The notes beneath the pieces were generated by a model that saw only the letters and a program-made list of their open reading frames with translations, did no database searches and had not been told where the DNA came from. DNA of 64,000 nucleotides from Closterium sp. Naga37s-1 (Eukaryota > Streptophyta > Zygnematophyceae > Desmidiales > Closteriaceae), in assembly GCA_947471745.1 (NCBI GenBank), contig CANJKZ010000723.1, positions 6,365,001-6,429,000 of the forward strand, read 5' to 3'. A program made the position numbers and the translations under genes. Of the stretch, positions 44,142 to 55,469 are shown piece after piece; position 1 is the first letter of the stretch, and the number at the start of each line of letters is the position of its first letter.

Positions 44142-45319
44142 CTCAGTGGGGTTATATCCCTTCAGCGTATCAGGAACTCAAGGGTCTTGCCGTCGGGGCG
44201 CCGATGAGTGAGAACGCGCTCTAGTTCGTACTCTGGTTCATCCTGTATGAGAATTCGTGGTGGTGGCGGCAGCTGCCGTCCCTAGAACTGTTGGCTGGGG
44301 TCCTTGTAGGGCTTCAGTAGCTGAACACGGAAAGCATTGTGAAGCTTCCACATAGTAGGTAAGCGCAAGCGCAATGTTACTGGTATCACCTATGCCTCAA
44401 CAAGAAAAGAACCACAGAAGCGAGGCCGGAGCTTGGATGGTAGGTGAGACAGGTTCAATTTGCGTGTGTCGAGAAGCACCTGATCTCCGGCTGCGATTGA
44501 GTGATCACGTCGCTGGCGATCGGCATACTGCTTTTGGGAGTTTTGCATCGTGGTGAGTCGTCGATGAGTCTTCTCCCATAGCTGCTACATGGTGGTGACA
44601 CAGTCGTGTGCGGCTTGGACGTGTGCCGGTGTGGTTGGCTGGTGTGGTGTGAGTGGTTCCCGTCCGTAACACAGGAAGAAAGGAGTTTTCCCTGTGGCCG
44701 CATGTGACGCGTTATTGTAAGCAAACTCTCTAAGGTCGGTAACTGTGTGTCCTAGTGGCTGACGTCGTCTTTGCAAGCTGTGCGCAGTAACTGTTTTATC
44801 CACTTGATTGAGTCACTTTGTGTGTCCGTCAGTCTGGGGGTGGTATGCTGAAGACATTACAAGCTTTGTCCCCAACAATCCCATGAGTTTCCTCTAGAAA
44901 TTACTGGTGAATTTGGGGTCTCTGTTGGAGATGAGTGTAGCAAAGATGCCGTGGATGGTGATGATGCGGTCGAAGAAGAGGCGAGCAGTTGCTTCAGCTG
45001 TAGTCGTGGCGTTGGTCGGGATGAAGTGACCCATTTTAGAGAACTTGTCGATCACCACGAGTATAGCGTTATGCCCTTGTGAGGTCGAAGGAAGTCCTGT
45101 GATGAACTCGAGGCTAACGACTTGCCATGGCTGCTCCAGTACGGGTAGAGGATGAAGAAACCCTGCTTTTTTCTGCTTGGTGCTCTTCATCCGCTGGCAC
45201 GTGTCGCATGAGGTGAGGAACTGCTGCACGTCTGCTGCCATCCTGAGCTAGTAGTAATATCTTTCTATCCCTGCTAACGTCTTGTTGCTACCGAAAAATG
45301 TCCCGCGTATGGTACGTCG
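44142..45319 (-). pseudogene. Gypsy N integrase and start of chromodomain
   Basis: Integrase zinc finger (EEFHDVPYAGHF, then TSCDTCQRMKS) is followed by the core PLPVLEQPWQVVSLEFITGLP, AILVVIDKFSKMGHFIP (first Asp region), ISNRDPKFTSNF (second Asp), and a target-binding end with FAYNNASHAATGKTPFFLCYG. Near 44270-44142 the chromodomain opens EYELERVLTHRRPDGKTLEF. Several breaks. Confidence 0.85.
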
Positions 45320-45443
45320 TGTGAGAAAACGAGGAATGAATGACTAGTGGGAGGTTGGGTACAAGTACAAACCCTAGAAATATTGTACCCCATATGTGCT
45401 ACCCCACTATAGCCTACACAGGCTAAGTCATATAAATCTGACA
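45320..45443 (-). repeat. 3' LTR of element P
   Basis: 124 bp, identical to 52513-52636; TGTCA at the minus-strand start, ending TCACA. Confidence 0.95.
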
Positions 45444-45645
45444 CACCCCCATAGGCAAAGTGGGGGAGTACAAGGGGGTCACAAGACCAGTCAAGCAAAG
45501 CAACATAAGCTCAGGGTGGATCACAACGTCACCACACATTCCGAGCACAAGTTCAAGGTCACAAGGCCAGTTCACATGCAAGATCAAATATAAAGGTAAA
45601 CAAGTAAGTGCAGGTATAGAAAGATCACAGTACAAGCAAGGTCAA
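45444..45645 (-). other. Element P conserved non-coding 3' region
   Basis: The P copy of the family 3' region, with the polypurine hairpin at 45444-45470 and the TGTGGTGACGTTGTGATCC block near 45520-45540. Confidence 0.7.
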
Positions 45646-45649
45646 GAAG

Positions 45650-47590
45650 TGAGCAAGTGAGGCCAAGTAGGCACAAGACCTAGCATCGTACAGCACCGCT
45701 GATGGTCACAAGGCGGAAGGGCCTTGGTAAAGATATCAGCAGTGTTGGCCTCAGAGGCCACGTAAGCAAGGCACAGCTGACCACGCTGCTGCAGCTCACG
45801 AGCAAGGAAGTAACGAAGAGCAATGTGCTTCGTTCTGTGCTCCAGTCTGTGCTCCCGACACAAGGCCATCATGGCCTTGTTGTCTACGTACAGAACTGGA
45901 GGAGAACGAGGCGGCTCTCCTAGGTCAGTCAAAAGGTAGGTGAGCCAGCGTAGCTCCTGTGCAGCCATGGCCCCCGCATAGATCTCAGCTTCACAGCTGG
46001 AGCTGAGAACAGAAGACGAGCGGGTAGACCGCCACGAGACAGAGCCGGAACCAAGGCTGAAGGTGTAACCCTGTGACGACCACTGCGTAGCCTGGTCGTC
46101 AGCCCAAGAAGCGTCTGCGTGACCTGTGAGGACCACTGAACGCCGCCCTCCAAGCACTAGCCCCATGCCCGACGTACTGCACAAGTAACGCAACACCCTC
46201 TTCGCTGCAGCCATGTGCTCTGGTCGGTGTCTCCCAGGAGCAACATAGCGTGCCAAGATGCTAAGAGGGTATGCGAGGTCAGGTCGTGTGCAGGTCATCA
46301 GGTACATGAGGCAGCCAACAAGCTCTGGGTACGGGCCACTCGGCTCTACGGACTCATCCGAAGGCAGAGCTGAGAGCGAGTGGCGAGTAGACAGAGGAGT
46401 GGCCTGAGGCGAGGAGTACGTGAAGTCGAAGCGCTGAAGGACCTGCTGCACCATGTGTGACTGAGTCAGGGTAATGGTGCGCTGTGCTCTGTCCCGGGTG
46501 ATCTGCAAGCCAAGGTAGCTGCGCAGTTCACCCAGGTCTGTGCACGTGTGTCTCTTCTGCAGCTCGGACTTCACGTAGGCGAGTCCAGCAGTGTCAGCAA
46601 TGGCAAAGACCAAGTCGTCGACATACACGAGGATGTAGACCGGCGGCAAAGAGGTGTCGGTGCGCAGAAACAGCGAACGGGTCGGCAGTAGAAGGAGCAA
46701 ACCCAAGAGCCGCAAGTGTAGTCCTCAGTTTGTCGTGCCACTCACGTGGCGCCTGGCGGAGACCGTAGACTAGCCACCGGAGGCTCCACTGGGTACCAGG
46801 AGGAAACGACCCAGTGAAGCCAGGTGGGCGACGCAGCCAGATCTCCTCGTGCAGGCTGCCCTGCAGGAAAGCTGTGCTGAAGTCAAGAGAGTGAAGCTCG
46901 TAGTCGCGCTGAGCGGCTATGTGCAGCAGCACCCGAAGAGTGGTCATCTTCGGGGTGGGAGAGAAGGTCTGAAAGTAGTCAACTCCCTGTCGCTGACTGA
47001 AGCCTCGAGCCACGTAACGCGCCTTGAAGACAGGCGGAGAACCCGGCGGCCGCTTCACCCTGAAGATCCACATGCCACTGACGATGTTCGCCCCAAGTGG
47101 GGGAACCTCGTCGACGTAAGTGCCTGTGGACTTCCAGGAAGCCATCTCTGCGTCCATGGCTGACTGCCACTGAGAGGAGTAGGGACCCTCGATCGCCTCA
47201 GCGTACGATCGAGGAGTCGGGATGTCTGGTGCATCCGGGTCTCCCTCAGGGGCAATCAGCGTGGACACGAGATGAGGCAAAGCAGCAGCAAAACACTGGT
47301 ACTCCTCCTGCCTGTCCTCAAGGACGTCCGTGCCAAGAGCACATTCACCCCCAACGGACGGAGGACAGACAGACGCAGACTCAGCAACAAGACTCGCAGC
47401 GTAGTCTAGACGACAGCGAGCAGCGAAGTCGACCAGCTCAGCAACTAAGGCAGACGCAGCAGTGGACTCAAAGGAAGGGTCAGTGACAACAGTAGCCAGT
47501 AGACGCGTGACAGTAGGACTGGCAGCACGAAGAGAGTCAGACTCCGGGTCAGCAAGAGCAGGAAGAGAGGACTCTGGAGGAGACGGCAAA
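45650..47590 (-). pseudogene. Element P RT and RNase H part
   Basis: RT: SGMWIFRVKR, KARYVARGFSQRQGVDYF, SPTPKMTTLRVLLH, LDFSTAFLQG and catalytic YVDD near 46615-46626. RNase H: SSCEAEIYAGAMAA, YVDNKAMMAL, EANTADIFTKALPPCDHQR. About two breaks. Confidence 0.9.
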
Positions 47591-47879
47591 GTGACACGCT
47601 ACGGAGCAGTGGAAGGTCGCAGTGCCATCCGGTGCGTGCCCGGGACCGCAGGAGGACGCTGACGCGGAACACGACGACTAGTGCGAACAGCACAAACAGC
47701 GACGCAGGACGAGACGCAGGCGCACGAAGCTCAGCAAGACCTCCAGTAGGACCAGCGTAGGGAGAAGGAGCAGGCAGTGGGGAGGCAGGCTCTAACTGTG
47801 ACCGCGACTGGACAGGCTGTGGACACTCTAAGGGAGGAGGACGAGTAGAAGGCGGGAGACCAAGAACCTGCTCAAGGAG

Positions 47880-48525
47880 CGGAACGAAGTACGGCCGTGG
47901 CCGCGCAGCGCCTCCAGAAACCGCAGGGACAGCATCAGGACCCCCAGCGGGAGCACCAGCGCCAGCAGCACCTCCAGCTCCAGCAGCGCCAACTCCAGCA
48001 CCCTCAGAAGCACCAACCCCAGCAGTACCTCCAGCACCAGCACCCCCAGCAGCTCCAGTACCCCCAGCAGCACCAGCAGCAGGACCAACTCCAGTAGCCC
48101 CAGCAGCACCCCCAGTCCCAGCAGCTCCAGTACCGCCAGTACGAGCACCTCCAGGACCAGTGGCTCCAGCACCTCCAGCGCCGACCGCAGGGTCAGCAGC
48201 AACAGCAGCACCTCCAGCTCCAGCAGCACGACTCCAGCGCCTGGCAAACCACTCGCGCAGCTCCTGTGGAGAGGGTAGCTCCCGCCGAGACGAAGTACCC
48301 GAAGGACCCCCATGCCCAGTACCCCCAGGCTCCGCACCCCCAGGCTCAGCACCCCCAGGCTCCGCACCCCCAGGCTCAGCACCCCCAAGCTCCCCACCCC
48401 CAGGCTCAGCACCCCCAGGCTCCGCACCCCCAGGCTCCGCACCCCCAGGCTCAGCACCCCCAGGCTCAGCACCCCCAGGCTCAGCACCCCCAGGCTCAGC
48501 ACCCCCAGACTCAACACCCTCGACA
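47880..48525 (-). repeat. Element P integrase-RT linker minisatellite
   Basis: About a dozen GGAEP units of 15 bases stand at 48306-48520. A Gly/Ala-rich stretch (GAAGGTGAAGGAG-like) follows to 47930. Copy number is higher than in A or B. Confidence 0.87.
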
Positions 48526-48599
48526 GGCTCGACTGCGTCTACCTGGGACACACCTGACGGGGCAGGACCCTGAGGGGGGAGAGGGTCTACCGGGGGGGG

Positions 48600-50257
48600 A
48601 CCTGGCGCAAGGAAGAGCGGCGGCGGGGGGAGGGGCGCAGTGCGGTAGGAGAAGAGACGGTAGTAGGGAACCGACTCGTCAAAGGTGACGTCCTGAGAGG
48701 ACAGAACACGGCGCGAGGTGGGGTGGTAAAACTGCCAACCAGGCGCGTCAGGGGGGAAGCCAAGGAAGACGCAGGGAACAGCACGGGGGGACAGCTTGTC
48801 CACAGACAAGTCGCGGACAAACGCCCGAGATCCCCAGACACGAAACGCAGACGCATCGCCAACCTTCCCCGTCCACCGCAAGGTGGGGGAGGTCTCCGGC
48901 AAGGAGACTCGGGGCTGAAGGTTGATCTGATGCGCCGCGTACTGAACCGCGAACGGCCACAGAAAATGGGGAGCAGCCGCATGGATCATGGACGTACGAG
49001 CGACGTCCATGACCATGCCAATGCGGCGCTCAGCAATCCCATTTTGCTGTGGAGAGGCCGGAAGGGTGTACGTCTGACGGATGCCCTGTGCACGGCAGAA
49101 GGCTCCCTGAAGGCCTGAGGAAAACTCCCCGCCTCTGTCAGAGTGCAGACGCAGAACAGGAAAGTCCGAGCCGAAACTCCTCCTGAGGTGGAGACGAGCT
49201 GCGCGGATCCAGTCGATCAACACCCCAGTGACGTCACCTTTGCTGCGCAAGGGGATCCCCGTGGTGTAACGCGAGTAGTCGTCAACCACCAACAGGAAGT
49301 AACGCTCGTGACCCTGGCCACGGACGCGGGCGGGGCCCCACACGTCCATGTGAAGAGTCTGAAGTGGAGCCTCTGTCGGGGGAAACTCAGAGGAGTGAGG
49401 AGCGGCGCGCTGCCGCCCCTCGACGCAGGGAACGCAGGTAGGGGCAGGCCCCGGAGGAAGGGGAGGGAGGGACTGGGGGAGACCAGAGACAAGGTAACGG
49501 GAGGCCATGCCTCGGAGACGAGGCAAGGAGGGGTGACCAAGGCGGTGGTGCCAGAGGAGAGTCTGGTGGGACAGGAGACGACACGAGCAGGGAGCAGACT
49601 CAGGACCAGACCTGGACGCTGCAGCAAACACCTGACCCAACGCAGCTACCTGACCAGACTCAGCAGCCTGAGAGGACCCAGTGGTCAGTGTGTACAAGCT
49701 CGACCCCAGCTGACGGGTAAACGTGGCCAAGTGGCGGCCCGTCCGAGCACACGTACAGTGGGTCACTCGCTGACTCGCAGGAGTGAACTGGTCCACCCCC
49801 CCATCCTGTAGATCAGCTCCACTCACCAAGTTCGTGGAGAACGAGGGGAGGTAGAGACTGACAGGGTACCAGAGGGGGCAGCCGGACACGGTAAGACAGT
49901 GGAGAAGTGGGCAAGGACAGGACCCCCAGAGGGGTCCGCCAGGGAGACCGCAACTGGCCGACTAAGCGGCGTAAGTGTGGTGCGGTCTCGGAAGAAGGAG
50001 CGGGAAGCACCCGAGTCAAGGGTGAAGGTGTGTACGGCCTGAGCTGACGTGGTACCTGAGAGAGCAGACTCACCAGCACCTGGGGCAGCAGACGCACTAG
50101 CACCTAGAGCAGCAGCCGCATCAGCACCTGGGGCAGCAGACGCACTAGCACTTAGAGCAGCAGCCTCACCAGCACCTAGAGCAGCAGCCTCAATGCCCGG
50201 GTCAGGCGGAACACACAGGTAACAGTCACCCTCATCACTAGTAGACACAGCATACAT
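48600..50257 (-). pseudogene. Element P protease and integrase part
   Basis: Protease: TFTLDSGASRSFFRDR near 50040-49985. Pre-integrase: WHHRLGHPSLPRLRG with CVPCVEGRQR. Integrase core: HMDVWGPARVRGQGHERYF, HSDRGGEFSSGLQ, SPQQNGIAERRIGM. It is open over most of its length. Confidence 0.9.
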
Positions 50258-50369
50258 GGCAGCAAGAATAGCATCATAATGCAGATCAAAGATAGCAACC
50301 CCCGACCTAAGCAGCTCGCCCCAGCGGGGGAACTCTGTGGCGTCAGGGAACTGGAGACGCCAAGCGTCC

Positions 50370-51590
50370 GTCAGGCGGCCGAAGCAGCGCTGGGTGGTGT
50401 GCGGGCCACCGCACGGCTCACCAGTGCGGTCGCCGGTACGCAGGACGTAGGCACAAGGACCAGCACCCCCGCCCCGCTGACGCGCAGCGTACCACTCACG
50501 AAGCTGCTGAGGGGGCGGGGTCTCACGAGTGCGCTGCTGCTACTGGCGCTGACCACCACCGAAGCCGCCCCGCTGCGCAGAGCCACCCCGACCAGCTCCA
50601 CCTCCACCGCCGCCACCTCCGCCACCGCCGCCACCGCCACCTTCTCCGCTCCCACCGCCACCGCCGCCGCCGCCTCCGCCTCCACCGCCGCCACCGAAGC
50701 CCCCACCCCCACCACCACTCCCGCCGCCACCCCCACTCCCTCCGCCGCCTCCACCGCCACCTCCACCACCCCCGCCAGCCCCTCCTGCGCCCTTGCCTCC
50801 CTTGCCCTTGCCGGTGCGGCGTCTCCCGCTAGGAGCAGACGCAGCGCCGACCGACTCGGTGCCAACGAAGTCGACGGCAGCAGCAGAGGCAACAGAGGGC
50901 AGAAGGGGGGAGGGGGAGCATCCCTCAAAGAAGGGGGCACGAGGGTCACCACAAGAGGCTCCTACAGCGACTATACTCTTCTCAGCTGCTAGGAGGCGCT
51001 CCTCGAGGAGGTCAACGGTGAGTGTGGTGGGGCAAACAGAGAGGAAGTGGTCCCTGACTGGACGAAGGGAGTCAGGGAGCCGGGTGACTATGTAGTAGAG
51101 GGTGATGTACATGGGGGGGGGGGGTTCTTGGCGCAGAACTCAGCAGGAAGCGCAGCGCGGTAGCGGGTGTCACTAGTGCGAAGGTGCGTAATGAGGTCAG
51201 CGACTGTGGGAAAGGCGGCTAGGTCAGGGAACAGGTACGGCAGCATGAGGCGGCTAAGAGCAGCAGTGGCAGGGGAAGAGTAGCATGCAATGACAGCGTC
51301 GTACAAGGTCTTAGCACTCTTGTACTGACTAAAGTGCGCGCGCTCAGTGGACGGCAAGTGACTACGCACAGCAAGACGGGCAGCAGCATCGCGTGTGGCC
51401 CATTGTGAGCGAACAGTGCTGTCAGCATCGGCAGCAGGGGCAGGAGAGGCGCCAGACGTGAGATCGAACAGGGAGAGACCGTCTTTCCTATCGCACTGTA
51501 GGAAGAGCTGCAGATCATCGACCCAGACCTCAAAGTCAACTGCCCGACCCTCAGCATCAAAGACAAGGACGTTAGGGGTAGCCATGGCAG
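50370..51590 (-). pseudogene. Element P gag part
   Basis: Gag starts near 51585 with MATPNVLVFDAEGRAVDFEVW. Capsid-like blocks: YDAVIACYSSPATAALSRL, LPYLFPDLAAFPTVADLI, YIVTRLPDSLRPVRDHF. Polyglycine tract at about 50570-50790. The motif C-x13-C-x3-H-x4-C is at 50384-50455. Two or three breaks. Confidence 0.9.
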
Positions 51591-51659
51591 CAGTGGCAGC
51601 AGTAGCAGCAGTGGCAGTAGGAGCAGTAGTGGCAGCAGTGACAACGTAGTGCGGCGACA

Positions 51660-52500
51660 CTCTTACCAGGGCAGAGAGCCACAAGTGGTGGGGCAGGGCC
51701 GAGGCGCACCGGCAGGGACGGGCCGAGGCACGCAGGAAGGGCCGAGGCGCACCAGCAGAGGCGGGCCGAGGCGCGCCGGTAGGGCCGAGGCGCACCGGCG
51801 GCTGCAGTCAGCGGCGGCGGCGGCTGCGGCCCCGAGGGAGGTGGCGGCGGCTGCTGCTGGTCACAGCTGCGGCAGCTGCGGCTTCCGCTGCCGGGACGGC
51901 GGCGGCTGCTGCTGCAGGGACGGCGGCGGCCGCTGCTGCAGGGACGGCGGCGGCCGCTGCTGCAGGGAAGGCGGCGACCGCTGCTGCAGGGACGGCGGCG
52001 GCCGCTGCTGTAGGGGCGGCGACGGCGGGCCGCGAAGGGCGGCGACAGGGCCGCGAGAGGCGGCTCGAGGGGCCGCGGAGGGCAGCGACGGGCCGTAAAG
52101 AGGCCGCGAGGGGCCGCGAAGGGCGGCGCGAGGGGCCGTAAGGGGCCGTAAGGGCGCCGCGAGGGGCCGTAAGGGGCCGCGCGAGGGGCCGTAAGGGCGG
52201 CGCGAGGGGCCGTAAGGAGCCGCTAAGGGCGGCGCGAGGGGCCTACGGGCGGCGCGAAGGGCCGTAAGGGGCCGTAAGGGCGGCGCGAGGGGCCGTAAGG
52301 GCGGCGCGAGGGGCCGTAAGGGCGGCGCGAGGGGCCGTGAGAGGGGCCGCTAAGGGCGACGCGAAGGGGCCGTGAGGGGCCGTGAGAGGGCGCGACGGTA
52401 GGGAGGGCACACGGGGCGCGACTCGGGCAGGAGCGAAGCGCGCTCCGGGCAGGAAAAAAAATCGTGGTGGGCCCTAGGAAGCATTCCCACTAGGGAACCT
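51660..52500 (-). other. Long GC-rich leader of element P
   Basis: About 850 bases between primer site and gag. Repeats of ggccgcgaggggccgtaagg type fill 52030-52390 and gacggcggcggccgctgctg type fill 51890-52010. Open frames here reflect composition. The same leader occurs in Q and R. Confidence 0.78.
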
Positions 52501-52512
52501 GCTCTGATACCA
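52501..52512 (-). promoter_or_regulatory. Primer-binding site of element P
   Basis: Minus-strand TGGTATCAGAGC directly next to the 5' LTR. Confidence 0.9.
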
Positions 52513-52636
52513 TGTGAGAAAACGAGGAATGAATGACTAGTGGGAGGTTGGGTACAAGTACAAACCCTAGAAATATTGTACCCCATATGTGCTACCCCAC
52601 TATAGCCTACACAGGCTAAGTCATATAAATCTGACA
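52513..52636 (-). repeat. 5' LTR of element P
   Basis: 124 bp, identical to the 3' LTR, followed by CGTCG. Confidence 0.95.
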
Positions 52637-53201
52637 CGTCGTGAAACTCCTCTAGTATAATCTTTCAAAGCGGGGCATAGTTCGGTACCCAAATCTTTCC
52701 TGTGCCCTTCCTTTCAGCTAAGTCTTTCTCCCACTGTAACAGCTTCTTATTCTGTGTTGTTGCAATCTCTGTATCCACGGAGTACCCATGTTGGAATAGA
52801 CCCTTGAGCAGAGGGTTCATCTCGTCGAGCTGGATGCCTGCTACATAGCCGGGGTGGCTCAACGCGTCTGCTTTGTTGTGTAGCCCGGGTTTGTAGACGA
52901 TGTCGTAGTGGAAGTGAGTTTCCAAGAAGTCCACTTACCGCACCTGTCGTCGTGAGAGCGTCGGCTGCGACTTCAGGCATTTGAGACTGCAGTGGTCAGT
53001 ATAGACTGTAGTTTTGGCTCCCTCTAGGTAACACCTCCACGCCTTGAAGGCTATGACTATCGGTAAGGCTTCCTTGTCATGGATGGGGTAGTTCAATTCT
53101 GCTCCGTGTAGCTACTTTCTGAGGTAGGCGATGGGCTGCAAACCGCGTCCGTGATCCTGCATCAGTACTTCTTCGACTACTTGGTCATTAGCGTCTGCTT
53201 T
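52637..53201 (-). pseudogene. Gypsy N RNase H end and spacer
   Basis: MDFLETHFHYDIVYKPGLHN and KADALSHPGYVAG are the C-terminal RNase H blocks of gypsy elements (the ADALS motif). The right part reads QDHGRGLQPIAYL, the upstream RNase H start. A solo LTR then interrupts. Confidence 0.82.
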
Positions 53202-54050
53202 TGTTGGTGCAACCCTACGGTTTGCACTCGGCTTGTTGTCCGTGTGCGTGTGCGTGCATGTATGTGTGCATGGAGTGGTTAAGTGCATGAAATAAATATA
53301 TATTTCATGCTTATAATGGTGTGTGAATGATGGGTCATGATGCCGGATGTGTGTGTCGAGTCAATAGCGAGTTATCGCTAGCCGCGTGTTAATGCGGTCA
53401 TTTGTGTCTCGCGCGCGGCTTCTATTTTGTCGTGTGTCCCGCGCGCGGTTTCTATCTTGTCGCTTGTCGAACGTTCGGCGTGTCACAGGTGTGTGCAGCA
53501 GACCCATCAAGAACTCAAGGATGAGTTTTGTGATGAAGAACCGGAGCCTTGGTTCAAGCTTCAAGTGATTTCGAAGCTTGCCAAAAGGGTACACTTCAAG
53601 ATATTGAAGATAGTTACATTACAATGTGTAGTGTAACATTTCAGTTGGTGTAGGCCCTTGTGAAGGGTAGTTTCGAGACCCTTCTTGGTTGGGGACAGTG
53701 TGGCACTGTTCCACATCACTGTACCTCTGCTCTTGGGGTTTGTAGGAGCTGGGAGTCATTCCCAACTCGTAACTCTCCCTAACTCTTCCTATCTTGTGTT
53801 CTAAAACTATAGTGGCTGCCATAGTGCCGTTCGTTCAAACTGACGTTGTGTCGTCAATACTTGGTGAAATCGTGCGATCAAAATTGCCTATGAATTGTAG
53901 GCGACACTAAGACGCTCGAGATCCAAGTTAAATCAGGTCATTTGAAGCTGTGACCAGAACGCTATGAACGATTGAAGCCGCTGTGCAGAAATCCGACTGT
54001 GCACTCTATCTTTCGTTTTAGGCACATTGGAGCATACTGTGTCTACAAAA
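53202..54050 (+). repeat. Solo LTR of the element M family
   Basis: 849 bp, plus-strand orientation, starting TGTTGGTGCAACCC and matching the M LTR throughout with many differences. The end reads GTCTACAAAA where M has GACTATAACA. Flanking bases are GCTTT (53197-53201) and GCTTC (54051-54055), a 5-bp target duplication with one mismatch. It is more diverged from the M LTRs than they are from each other, so it is older than M. Confidence 0.85.
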
Positions 54051-55298
54051 GCTTCCACCACATAATCCTTGTCTGGGTCCGGTAGGATGAGTACTAGCGC
54101 TGTAGTCAGTGCTGTTTGTAGCTGCTCCATGGCTTGCTGATGAGGAGTATCCCATTTGCAGGGCGTATCCTTTTTTAGTAGGTCGGTCAATGGCGCTGCT
54201 ATCTTAGCGTACTACGGCACGAATCTGTTGTAGTAGTTGGCAAAGCCTAGGAATTGATGCAACTCCTTCGCGTTCTCTGGTACTTTCCACTTCTTAACGG
54301 CCTCGATCTTCTGTGGGTCCACGTGTACGCCCTCCGCACTCACCATGTGCCCGAGAAACTGCACCTTCTTTAGGGCAAAGTCGCTCTTCGATAGCTTCAC
54401 GTAGAACTTGTTTTTCCGCAGGATCTCGAACACCTTCCGCAGATGCTCCATGTGCTCCTTCATCTTCTTGGAGTAGATGAGAATGTCGTCTAGGTACACC
54501 ACCATGCACTCATCCAGCAGGGGCCGGAGGATGTGATTCATCTCCGCCTCAAACGTTGCTGGAGCTTTGCAGAGTCCGAACGACATCATCAAGTATTCGT
54601 AGGAGCCGTATCTGGTACGGAACGCCGTCTTGTGGATCAAGTTGTCCGCCATCTTGATCTGCCAGTAACCCCACCGTAGGTCCAGCTTCGAAAAGACTGT
54701 TGCACCACGCAGTTGGTCCAGTAGGTGTTGTTTGCGCGACATGGGGTATTTGTTTTTTACTGTCTATTTGTTCAGTGCGCGGTAGTCGATGCACATCCGT
54801 AAACCGTCTTCTGGTTTTGGAGTGAAGAGAATTGGTGCACCGTAGGGAGAGGTGGATGAGCGGATCAGTTGTGTGTCCAGTAGATTCTCTATCTGCTTCT
54901 TCATGTCTGTCAAAAATCAGTCGGTATGGTGCACGTGAGACGGGTTTCGCACCTGGTTCCTCCACGATCTCGTGCTCGTGGGTGCGTGCTGGAGGTACGC
55001 CTACTAGTAGGTCGTCGGGCATTATATCCCTATGTGCAGCTGCAGTGATGCTTTGCCGTGGATGGGAAGTTTCGTACCGTCCACCATCGTTGCCGTGAAC
55101 TTGGTCTCCTCCGAAGGTTCTCCAATTTTCTCCAACGTCCCGCGGTCACATACTGAATGAGATGCACCGCTTTCCACCAGTGCCTGGAGGCGTCGTCCTT
55201 TGCATAACACCTCGAGGACTAGTGGTGCCTGCTGCGCTGAGTAGCCAAAGAGGGTCTCATTAATAGAATCATAGTGTACATCAAAATGAACACCATCC
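54051..55298 (-). pseudogene. Gypsy N protease and reverse transcriptase
   Basis: RT: LLDQLRGATVFSKLDLRWGY, IHKTAFRTRYGSYEYLMMSF, LCKAPATFEAEMNHIL and catalytic YLDDILIYSK near 54500-54480, then QFLGHMVSAEGVHVDPQKI and QFLGFANYYNRF. The protease-like stretch near 55220-55160 reads LQALVESGASHSVCDRG, with ESGA where gypsy proteases have DSGA. Upstream (right), element Q begins. Confidence 0.87.
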
Positions 55299-55426
55299 TG
55301 TCGAACTTATATGCTATAGTCTTTCTAGGCTGTAGTGGGGTAGACAGTATGGGGTACAGCTTTCTAGGGTTTCATATTTGTACCCAACTCATTTCCTAGT
55401 TCATCATTCTCGTTCTAACTTTCACA
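55299..55426 (+). repeat. 5' LTR of element Q
   Basis: 128 bp, from TGTCGAACTT to TTTCACA, identical to 59361-59488. It carries the family core GGCTGTAGTGGGGTA. Confidence 0.9.
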
Positions 55427-55440
55427 TGGTATAGAGCAGG
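55427..55440 (+). promoter_or_regulatory. Primer-binding site of element Q
   Basis: TGGTATAGAGCAGG, a one-base-shorter variant of TGGTATCAGAGC, adjoins the LTR. Confidence 0.8.
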
Positions 55441-55469
55441 TTCCCTAGTGGGAACGCTTCTTAGGGCCC

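Larger units (their letters stand above)
45320..52636 (-). mobile_element. Copia element P, complete in length
   Basis: A 7.3-kb copia fossil of the A/B family with two 124-bp LTRs that I read as identical and a perfect target duplication CGTCG (45315-45319 and 52637-52641). All parts are present: primer site, long GC-rich leader, gag with polyglycine tract, protease, integrase, linker, RT, RNase H and conserved 3' region. Despite the identical LTRs it has roughly four to six breaks, so it was probably moved in trans. It sits in the integrase zinc-finger region of gypsy N. Confidence 0.95.
37550..55298 (-). mobile_element. Gypsy chromovirus N, interrupted at least four times
   Basis: A Ty3/gypsy fossil with chromodomain. 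On the minus strand from right to left: protease-like part (55250-55025), RT (about 54990-54210), RNase H (54200-52700), integrase zinc finger and core (45300-44700), chromodomain (44270-44142 then 37681-37600), and a polypurine run near 37560. The order RT, RNase H, integrase defines gypsy. M, P, a solo LTR and Q lie inside. The 5' LTR and gag are not in view, and no full LTR is seen at the 3' side. Several breaks; it is older than everything inserted in it. Confidence 0.88.

Noticed and set aside
44374-44556. Small plus-strand frames in the gypsy integrase region
   Set aside because: Antisense shadows of the N integrase C-terminus.
48306-48520. Regular short repeats resembling a CRISPR array
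   Set aside because: The 15-base units are directly joined without spacers, lie in frame in a copia linker, and the DNA is eukaryotic.
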